Shown here: positions 7,225 to 11,345 of the stretch, piece after piece
How the letters are laid out: each line of letters begins with the position of its first letter
Numbering within the stretch: the first letter of the stretch is position 1
DNA from: Candidatus Opitulatrix roisinitermitis
GTDB taxonomy: Bacteria; Actinomycetota; Actinomycetes; Actinomycetales; Bifidobacteriaceae
Assembly (NCBI GenBank): GCA_031288055.1
Contig: JAITSD010000074.1
Location: 1 to 11,345, forward strand
Reading direction: 5' to 3'
Length of the DNA stretch: 11,345 bases
Made by a program: the position numbers and the translations under genes
The notes under the pieces: model-generated
Seen by the model: the letters and a program-made list of their open reading frames with translations, nothing else
Database searches by the model: none
What the model was told of the DNA's origin: nothing

Positions 7225-8412
7225 ATGGAAAGATATAAGTCAATTTTAAAATATCAATCTTCATGGAAGTTCTCTTTAGCTGGAGCTTTAGCTCGTCTAA
7301 GCTTTTCCTCAACTCTTTTAGCATTACTTTATACTATTAAACATATTTATAACTCTTGGGTTTTAGCTAGCATTATATCTGGCTCTATGTTAATTATTTC
7401 ATCAATTATGACCCCTTTAACAGCTTTTTTAATTGATAAATACAGTCAAAATTTAATTGGGTTTTTATTTACTTATTTAAAAGTCAGCGGAATGATAGCA
7501 ATTATTATTTTATGCAATTACCAAGCTCCTTTATTTTTTGTAACCTTAGCAGCATCTTTAATATGCTTCTTTTCTGTGCCATATGGATCAATGGTTCGCC
7601 GACGCTGGAATCTAATTTTGAAAAACCAATCTAAAGATAAAATTAATACTGCTTTTGCTTTAGAGAATACTTTTGACAATTTAATATATATTATAGGACC
7701 TATATTAGTAACTACTATAATATATTGCGTTGCACCGCAATTAGCTTTACTAGTGCCAGCGTTGTCAAATTTTTTAGGAGGGACTTTACTACTTATACAA
7801 AAATCCACTCAACCTCCTAAAAATAAAAATTTAACCTTTAACTTATCTGTCAATTTTATAAAAAATAAATGGAATCCAATTTACCAAATAAAAAATAATT
7901 CTAAACAAATCAAATTAGTTAGTTGTTTAATTTTACTATTTTCATTTTATGGTAGTTTAGATATTTTAGCTCGCCATATTACTATATTAGAAGGCACAAC
8001 TTATTTAAACGGCACAATTATATCGACTGTTTCCATCTTTGGTATATTAAGTTCTTTTTTATACCCTTATCTAAAAAAAGGTTGGGGTCTTTACTGTACA
8101 ATATTTGCCTTGGGAATAATCTTTTTACCACTAAGTTGTCAAAATACCTATCTTTTCTGGTTAGACGGTGCCATTTGTGGTTTTGCCCTTTCACCAATTT
8201 ATATTCTAGCAGATTTAATAATAAATAAATTGCCCAAACAACAAAATAAAACCCTTAATTTTTCTTTAATTGGAGTTGCTAACAGTTTAGGTAATGCCTT
8301 AGGTATTTATATTATTGGCTTTACAATTGACACTAATATTACTATAGCTGCTAGTTCTATTTCACTTATATGCCTAATAGGCATTATTTATACTCGGCAA
8401 CAAAAATTTTAA
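7225..8412 (+). CDS. Major facilitator superfamily transporter, substrate unknown
   Basis: This is a polytopic membrane protein of 395 residues with about 11-12 hydrophobic segments in two halves joined by a Lys/Asn-rich cytoplasmic loop (about 192-230). A motif-A-like turn, AFLIDKYSQN (67-76), lies between helices 2 and 3. A segment SMVRRRWNLIL (122-132) is followed by AFALENTFDNLIYIIGPILV. It resembles actinobacterial MFS carriers with the pattern 'RARWPxLL...AYALEAVLDEvvFvlGPLLVT'. That family is a poorly characterised efflux-type group, so no substrate is assigned. It is divergent from trmI, stands alone on its strand, and has no Shine-Dalgarno sequence. The ATG lies 7 nt after an extended -10, suggesting a leaderless mRNA. 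A weak AT-rich inverted repeat follows the stop. Confidence 0.8.
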   Translation: MERYKSILKYQSSWKFSLAGALARLSFSSTLLALLYTIKHIYNSWVLASIISGSMLIISSIMTPLTAFLIDKYSQNLIGFLFTYLKVSGMIAIIILCNYQAPLFFVTLAASLICFFSVPYGSMVRRRWNLILKNQSKDKINTAFALENTFDNLIYIIGPILVTTIIYCVAPQLALLVPALSNFLGGTLLLIQKSTQPPKNKNLTFNLSVNFIKNKWNPIYQIKNNSKQIKLVSCLILLFSFYGSLDILARHITILEGTTYLNGTIISTVSIFGILSSFLYPYLKKGWGLYCTIFALGIIFLPLSCQNTYLFWLDGAICGFALSPIYILADLIINKLPKQQNKTLNFSLIGVANSLGNALGIYIIGFTIDTNITIAASSISLICLIGIIYTRQQKF

Positions 8413-8450
8413 ATGTTAGATTAATTTAAATTATTTGACATTTAACTTTT
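8409..8450 (+). terminator. Weak terminator-like inverted repeat after the MFS gene
   Basis: TTAAATGT (8409-8416) and ACATTTAA (8438-8445) are perfect inverted repeats, followed by CTTTT. The stem is AT-rich and the loop is 21 nt long, so it is a poor intrinsic terminator, and it overlaps a TTGACA promoter-like hexamer. It is recorded as a candidate only. Confidence 0.25.
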
Positions 8451-8467
8451 ATATGTTAGCCTATAAT
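8435..8467 (+). promoter_or_regulatory. Possible promoter in front of the hairpin cluster
   Basis: A consensus -35 TTGACA (8435-8440) is followed by two possible -10 elements: TGTTAGCCT (8454-8462), an extended form with a 16-nt spacer, or a perfect TATAAT (8462-8467) with an overlong 21-nt spacer. It points into an interval with no long open frame, so any transcript would start near 8469-8474 and would be non-coding or encode only very short peptides. Confidence 0.4.
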
Positions 8468-8468
8468 A

Positions 8469-8610
8469 TAGAATAGGTTTGTTGGTGAAAGTAACTCATC
8501 AATGATGTTTTATTATTAATGGTACAATACATTAATATATCACATAGCAAGAATTAAATATCGGGATTTAGCTTATGTATATTTTATACTAAGCTATGTC
8601 GTATAGGTTA
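8469..8610 (+). ncRNA. Candidate structured RNA (three hairpins), no known family recognised
   Basis: No long reading frame runs through this stretch on either strand, but it contains three compact stems in order. Stem A is TTGGTGA/TCATCAA (8482-8488 with 8496-8502, one G-U pair, 7-nt loop). Stem B is TATTAATG/CATTAATA (8514-8521 with 8530-8537, 8-nt loop). Stem C (8569-8596) has 12 pairs with one bulged T and a 3-nt loop: TAGCTTA, bulge, GTATA, TTT, TATAC, TAAGCTA. CATAGC (8543-8548) could instead pair with GCTATG (8593-8598), which would break stem C. An outer pairing TAGCCTATA (8457-8465) with TATAGGTTA (8602-8610) is also possible, although its 5' strand overlaps the putative -10. I see no match to tmRNA, RNase P, SRP or 6S hallmarks. 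In DNA this AT-rich the shorter stems may arise by chance; stem C is the hardest to dismiss. It could instead be a protein-binding site or relic DNA. Confidence 0.3.
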
Positions 8611-8638
8611 CAAATTTTTATAATACAAAAAACTAAAA

Positions 8639-8737
8639 ATGAATATTTTACAAAACGATTCTGGTATTGAAATACTAAAAAATAGTTATATAATTTTTAA
8701 AATAAATTATTCACAATTAGTACTAAAAAATAGCTAA
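8639..8737 (+). CDS. Small open frame of 32 codons, unassigned
   Basis: An ATG-to-TAA frame beginning MNILQNDSGIEILKNSYIIF and ending in QLVLKNS. A TATAAT (8619-8624) lies 14 nt before the ATG, but there is no Shine-Dalgarno motif. The composition is protein-like (mixed polar and aliphatic residues) and the segment EILKNSYIIFKIN is vaguely like a target-recognition-domain strand of type I restriction specificity subunits, but this is too short to rely on. It may be the front piece of a decayed gene continuing in the frame at 8751-8927, or a chance frame. Confidence 0.2.
   Translation: MNILQNDSGIEILKNSYIIFKINYSQLVLKNS
8673..8736 (+). repeat. Near-perfect 16-bp direct repeat, 48-bp period
   Basis: TACTAAAAAATAGTTA (8673-8688) and TACTAAAAAATAGCTA (8721-8736) differ at one base and start exactly 48 bp apart. 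The spacing is a multiple of three, so both copies encode LKNS within the small frame at 8639-8737. It could be a short duplication, a pair of protein-binding boxes, or a footprint left by an excised element. Confidence 0.5.
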
Positions 8738-8750
8738 ATCAATTCAATAA

Positions 8751-8927
8751 TTACATGCAAATAACCAACAACTTCAAAAGAAAGTAGAGCAAATATGGAA
8801 AAAACAAAAATTAAATCCGATAAAAAAACTTCTTTTAACAAATCGATTATTATCGGAATACGACGCCGTAACAATAAAAGCAATCAAACAAACAGCCAAA
8901 GTAAAACCGTATAAAAATAAAACTTAA
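8751..8927 (+). pseudogene. Start-less open frame, possible gene remnant
   Basis: This frame is open for 58 codons between stop codons but has no ATG, GTG or TTG near its beginning. Its translation contains NNQQLQKKVEQIWKKQKLNP and then LLSEYDAVTIKAIKQTAKVK, which reads like the helical C-terminus of an ordinary soluble protein. A second, shorter ATG frame (8795-8914, 39 residues, MEKTKIKSDKK, then a basic IRRRNNKSNQ tail) overlaps it in another frame and is preceded by the purine-rich AAAGAAAGTAGAG; only one of the two can be real. Together with the 32-codon frame upstream, the picture suits a gene broken by frameshifts and stops. No family is assigned. Confidence 0.25.
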
Positions 8928-8957
8928 TAATGATTAAATAGCAAAATAAGGTAAATT

Positions 8958-8972
8958 TGTTATAATTTAGGT
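8958..8972 (+). promoter_or_regulatory. Extended -10 promoter of the sugar kinase gene (leaderless type)
   Basis: TGTTATAAT (8958-8966) is a perfect extended -10 element. Six bases (TTAGGT) separate it from the ATG at 8973, so transcription is predicted to start at or next to the start codon. No recognisable -35 lies at 16-18 bp, which is acceptable for an extended -10 promoter, and there is no Shine-Dalgarno sequence. Confidence 0.65.
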
Positions 8973-9869
8973 ATGGATTTTATTGTTGGTTTTGATTGCG
9001 GTGCCACATCTACTAAATTACAAGTTTATTCAACAAATGGCCAAAAAATATTAAATTTATCTGATGGACCAGCAAATTTTACCTTAAATTTTAACAATTC
9101 TGCCAATAATGTTTTAACGCTACTGGCAGAATTATTAACCAAATTAGGTAAAACGGGCAAATGCCAATTATGCGTAATAGGAGCGGCTGGAATTGAAGCT
9201 GGTGACAATAAAGCCAAACTCGCCAAACTTATAGTTAAACAATTTCCCCAGTTACTTAATAAAGTAATAATTATTAACGACGCTCAATTAGCTCATTTAG
9301 CAAAACTAGAAGGACAAATTGGTATATTAGCAGTTTCTGGTACTGGCTCTATAATTTTAAGCAATTTTAACAACATCTGGAAAATTACTGGTGGTCGAGG
9401 TTATCTTTTAGGAGATCAAGGTTCTGCTCACTGGCTAGGACTACAAGCATTAAAAAACATTATGAATGAAATTGATAATAATAAACCTCCTAGTTCACAA
9501 TCAAAAAATATATATAAAAAAATTGGCGTAAAAGAAAATAATCGTGGCGACATTCTTAGTTGGACATATAAAGCTCCTAGATCTGATATTGCAGCTTTAG
9601 CCATTTTAGTTGATGATAATACCTTACTAAATAAAGCTGGTGAAGAACTAGTTAAACAAATTATTGAAGCATCTAGTTTTACTAATGAAATGCACATTAA
9701 AGTAGCTTTTAATGGTTCAGTTATTGAAAAAAATCAAATCGTCCAAAAAGCAATAATTACCAAACTTGAAAAATCTAATAAAAATTTTTCAATTATCAAA
9801 TCTAATAATCCAGCTAATATGGGTAGCTTATTTTTGTATAAACAATTACAAAAAACTAAAACTAGTTAG
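8973..9869 (+). CDS. BadF/BadG/BcrA-family sugar kinase, N-acetylglucosamine kinase-like
   Basis: This is an actin-fold (ASKHA) kinase of 298 residues. The N-terminal phosphate-1 loop is GFDCGATSTK (6-15). GAAGIEAG (70-77) follows, then INDAQLAHLA (101-110) with Asp103 as the likely catalytic base. The phosphate-2 loop is AVSGTGSI (120-127), followed by TGGRGYLLGDQG (139-150) and WLGLQAL, all typical of N-acetylglucosamine or glucosamine kinases in this family. The late FNGSV and NNPANMGSLFLY segments match the adenosine region. A likely role is ATP-dependent phosphorylation of an amino sugar, for example one salvaged from peptidoglycan or from a host cell; the exact substrate is inferred. 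Family members in activating enzymes of (R)-2-hydroxyacyl-CoA dehydratases carry Fe-S cysteines, which are absent here. It stands alone with its own promoter and converges with ispE, with one base between stop codons. Confidence 0.8.
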   Translation: MDFIVGFDCGATSTKLQVYSTNGQKILNLSDGPANFTLNFNNSANNVLTLLAELLTKLGKTGKCQLCVIGAAGIEAGDNKAKLAKLIVKQFPQLLNKVIIINDAQLAHLAKLEGQIGILAVSGTGSIILSNFNNIWKITGGRGYLLGDQGSAHWLGLQALKNIMNEIDNNKPPSSQSKNIYKKIGVKENNRGDILSWTYKAPRSDIAALAILVDDNTLLNKAGEELVKQIIEASSFTNEMHIKVAFNGSVIEKNQIVQKAIITKLEKSNKNFSIIKSNNPANMGSLFLYKQLQKTKTS

Positions 9870-9870
9870 C

Positions 9871-10725
9871 TTAAATAATAGTTGGATAAATTAATTTATT
9901 TTCCACAATTATAGATTTCATAACTAATTTTTCATCTTGCCAATTTTCAGCAATTTTTTTAGCTGTTTTATAATTATCCACTTCAGCAATAGCTGTTGGC
10001 CCTGAACCAGTTATATAAGATCTTACAGCTCCTAAATTATCACTAGTTTTTAAAACTTGTTTTAAAATCGGCTGCATATAAAGTGCAGCAGGTTGTAAAT
10101 CGTTACCTAATTCTACCTTTACACCACCAATTTTATCGTATAGTTGATATATTTTAACCGTTGATAATCCAAAACTTTGTATACCTACCACAAAATGTGA
10201 ACAATTAGGCAATTTAATTAATTCCCTTTGTAAAATATCACCAAAATTGCTACCGTGCCAATTTCCTCCTTTGGCTGTAAACTTAACATCAGCTCCAATT
10301 TCATTATATTTATTTTCGTCTAAAGTCATATTATCTAACTTTTCAATAGCTAATAAAACACCAGCCGCATCAGCACTACCACCAGCTAAACCAGCTGAAA
10401 TAGGAATATGCTTTATAAGTTCAATATAATACCCAAAATTAATACCCAAAATATCTAAAGCTTTAAAAACTAAATTAGATTTATCATTAGATAAACTATT
10501 CATGCTTTGATTAGTATCGCCCTTAATAAACTTAAAAGCCTTAGCAATTTGTGGAGAGATATTTATATTTAATTTATTTTTTCCATCGTATTTATTAACT
10601 ATCAAAATATCATAAATTGGAATAGATTGAAAATTAGTTTCTATAAGATGTTTGCCATTCTTAGAACCAACAATTTTCAAATAACGATTTATTTTAGCTG
10701 GCATAAGTATAGTTATTTTATTCAT
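9871..10725 (-). CDS. ispE: 4-diphosphocytidyl-2-C-methyl-D-erythritol kinase (IspE), GHMP kinase
   Basis: IspE is the cytoplasmic enzyme that phosphorylates CDP-methylerythritol in the non-mevalonate (MEP) isoprenoid pathway. The 284-residue product has the three GHMP motifs in order: PAKIN (9-13, with the substrate-site Lys11), the ATP loop PISAGLAGGSADAAG (108-122), and ITGSGPTA (238-245). GADVKF (144-149) supplies the catalytic Asp146, and NDLQPAAL (208-215) matches the IspE-specific 'NDLEP' segment, favouring IspE over mevalonate-pathway GHMP kinases. The substrate-site loop after GADV (TAKGGNWHGSNFGD) departs from the common 'F..GG.A.G.G.GE'. It lies just after the tuf-bS22 terminator and so probably has its own promoter in 10726-10800, although no convincing one was seen and no Shine-Dalgarno sequence is present. 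No other MEP gene is in the window. Confidence 0.88.
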   Translation of the reverse strand: MNKITILMPAKINRYLKIVGSKNGKHLIETNFQSIPIYDILIVNKYDGKNKLNINISPQIAKAFKFIKGDTNQSMNSLSNDKSNLVFKALDILGINFGYYIELIKHIPISAGLAGGSADAAGVLLAIEKLDNMTLDENKYNEIGADVKFTAKGGNWHGSNFGDILQRELIKLPNCSHFVVGIQSFGLSTVKIYQLYDKIGGVKVELGNDLQPAALYMQPILKQVLKTSDNLGAVRSYITGSGPTAIAEVDNYKTAKKIAENWQDEKLVMKSIIVENKLIYPTII

Positions 10726-10794
10726 TTAAATGCCCCATATAATTGGCTCTTATACTAAACTCTATACATATTATTCTATTTCACAAATAGTCTT

Positions 10795-10838
10795 AAAAGA
10801 AAAATCCCTCTAGGTTGGAGGTGGGTTTACCTAGAGGG
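10795..10838 (-). terminator. Intrinsic terminator of the tuf-bS22 unit
   Basis: CCCTCTAGGT (10806-10815) and ACCTAGAGGG (10829-10838) form a perfect 10-bp stem with a 13-nt loop. On the minus strand it is followed directly by ATTTTTCTTTT. It begins 8 nt beyond the stop codon of the small ribosomal-protein gene. There is no T-tract in the plus direction, so it acts only on leftward transcripts. Confidence 0.92.
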
Positions 10839-10846
10839 AAACTTAC

Positions 10847-10939
10847 TCATTTACGCCTTTGGTGACGAGTCTTTCGTAAAAGCTTCTTATGCTTTTTTTT
10901 ACTCATCCGTTTCCGGCGTTTTTTAATTACAGAACCCAT
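10847..10939 (-). CDS. Tiny basic ribosomal protein, bS22 / AURKAIP1-COX24 domain type
   Basis: A 30-residue peptide beginning MGSVIKKRRKRMSKKKHKKL and ending in RKTRHQRRK. About 60% of its residues are Lys, Arg or His. The MGSVIKKRRKRMxKKKHxKLLRKTRxQRR pattern is that of the small actinobacterial 30S protein bS22 and of the COX24/AURKAIP1 domain found in mitochondrial small-subunit proteins. It probably binds rRNA in the decoding region. The gene is too short for ordinary gene callers. It starts 3 nt after the tuf stop codon, without a Shine-Dalgarno sequence, and ends just before an intrinsic terminator, so it is co-transcribed with, and probably translationally coupled to, tuf. Its TGA is the only TGA stop among the genes here; reading through it would run into the terminator, which supports TGA as a genuine stop. 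Confidence 0.9.
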   Translation of the reverse strand: MGSVIKKRRKRMSKKKHKKLLRKTRHQRRK

Positions 10940-10942
10940 ATA

Positions 10943-11345
10943 TTATTTTATAATTTTTGTAACGCGTCCTGAGCCAACAGTTCGACCACCTTCACGAATA
11001 GCAAAACCTAAGCCTTCTTCCATAGCAATTGCCTGAATTAATTCAACTTTCATTTCAGTATTATCACCAGGCATAACCATTTCGGCACCTTCTGGCAGAG
11101 TAATAACTCCTGTTACATCAGTCGTTCTAAAATAAAATTGTGGTCTATAGTTTGAAAAGAATGGATTATGACGACCGCCCTCCTCTTTTTTCAGAATATA
11201 AACTTGAGCTTCAAATTGCGTATGAGGGGTTACCGAACCAGGAACAGCAATAACTTGACCTCTTTCAACATCTTCACGACCAGTACCCCTAAGTAATAAA
11301 CCTGTGTTATCACCAGCTTGAGCTTCTGTCATATTTTTATGAAAT
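10943..11345 (-). CDS. tuf: Elongation factor Tu, C-terminal part (5' end outside the window)
   Basis: The visible 133 residues are the end of domain 2 and all of domain 3 of EF-Tu, which delivers aminoacyl-tRNA to the ribosome as a GTP complex. The frame is open to the right edge (FHKN followed by MTEAQAGDNTG), so the ATG at 11332 is internal and the real start lies beyond the window. Diagnostic segments are AGDNTGLLLRG, RGQVIAVPGS, EAQVYILKKEEGGRHNPFFS, NYRPQFYFRTTDVTG, PGDNTEMKVELI, and the terminal FAIREGGRTVGSGRVTKI. GTP-binding motifs would lie outside the window. It is followed after 3 nt by the bS22-like gene and then a strong terminator. Confidence 0.97.
   Translation of the reverse strand, partial: FHKNMTEAQAGDNTGLLLRGTGREDVERGQVIAVPGSVTPHTQFEAQVYILKKEEGGRHNPFFSNYRPQFYFRTTDVTGVITLPEGAEMVMPGDNTEMKVELIQAIAMEEGLGFAIREGGRTVGSGRVTKIIK

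Larger units (their letters stand above)
8413..8972. other. 560-bp interval without a convincing gene
   Basis: This is the only long gap in an otherwise gapless region. From left to right it holds a weak terminator-like repeat, a promoter-like TTGACA element, the hairpin cluster 8482-8610, short open frames with an internal direct repeat (8639-8927), and finally the extended -10 of the downstream sugar kinase. No tRNA, known riboswitch, CRISPR repeat or insertion-sequence end was recognised. Confidence 0.7.

Noticed and set aside
8569..8596. 12-bp hairpin as an intrinsic terminator
   Set aside because: Neither side has a T-tract directly after the stem, and the stem is AT-rich; no gene ends just before it on either strand.
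8751..8948. Minus-strand hydrophobic open frame over the same region as the remnant
   Set aside because: The run of Leu, Ile, Val and Phe is what antisense reading of Lys/Asn-rich AT-rich DNA produces; no start context or family feature supports it.
8413..8972. CRISPR array, tmRNA, RNase P RNA, SRP RNA or tRNA in the large gap
   Set aside because: No regularly spaced repeat series, no CCA-ended acceptor stem or GGTTCGA-type T-loop, and none of the conserved cores of these RNAs could be seen.
9860..9895. Shared terminator between the convergent sugar kinase and ispE genes
   Set aside because: Only a short AT-rich palindrome (AACTAGTT) and scattered TAGTT copies are present; there is no stable stem with a T-tract in either direction.
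10847..10849. TGA as a recoded glycine codon (as in Gracilibacteria/Absconditabacteria)
   Set aside because: It is the only TGA terminating a gene here, no in-frame TGA occurs inside the long genes, and read-through would translate the terminator hairpin.
11330..11332. ATG at 11332 as the start of a short EF-Tu-like gene
   Set aside because: The preceding codons encode FHKN, matching the EF-Tu sequence before this point; it is an internal Met of a gene cut by the window edge.
1..11345. Mobile element, defence cassette or prophage
   Set aside because: No transposase, integrase, phage or toxin-antitoxin protein was recognised; nearly all the coding capacity is housekeeping genes with matching base composition.

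Overview
The window (about one-third G+C, standard genetic code) looks like a chromosomal segment of a small-genome Patescibacteria/CPR bacterium, most likely a Saccharibacteria-type organism. The reasons are compact, overlapping housekeeping genes, AT-rich codon use, no in-frame TGA read as an amino acid (which argues against the TGA=Gly lineages Gracilibacteria and Absconditabacteria), and several proteins that closely resemble actinobacterial versions: a ClpP1/ClpP2 pair, TrmI, a small MFS carrier and a 30-residue bS22-type ribosomal peptide. The lineage is inferred from remembered family patterns, not from a search.

Layout. At 2-379 (+) lies the 3' end of a membrane-anchored, TPM-domain-like protein. 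It converges on a tightly packed minus-strand block, transcribed leftwards as tig, clpP1, clpP2, clpX, sufS (5449 down to 390). The genes in this block overlap by 1, 11 and 8 nt or are separated by 1 nt. Together they encode a ribosome-bound chaperone, a two-subunit Clp protease with its unfoldase, and a cysteine desulfurase. Upstream, and also on the minus strand, is a second overlapping pair, trmI-lgt (7200 down to 5511), for tRNA m1A58 methylation and lipoprotein lipidation. Divergent from trmI, 24 bp away, is an MFS transporter (7225-8412, +).

The only sizeable non-coding stretch is 8413-8972. Its left part holds a promoter-like element and a cluster of hairpins (8482-8610) that could be a small structured RNA. 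Its right part holds short open frames and a 16-bp near-direct repeat that look like remnants of a decayed gene. A BadF/NAGK-family sugar kinase follows (8973-9869, +). It converges with ispE (10725 down to 9871, -). The right end carries the 3' part of tuf, followed after 3 nt by a tiny bS22-like gene and a clear intrinsic terminator (minus strand).

Expression logic. Three genes that begin transcription units (tig, the MFS gene and the sugar kinase) have an extended -10 element of the form TGnTAnAnT only 6-7 nt before the ATG and no Shine-Dalgarno sequence. This suggests leaderless mRNAs. In contrast, clpP1 and clpP2, inside the operon, have good Shine-Dalgarno sites. No mobile element, CRISPR array, defence cassette, tRNA or rRNA was recognised. 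The best candidates for something undescribed are the 8413-8972 interval and the leaderless promoter pattern.
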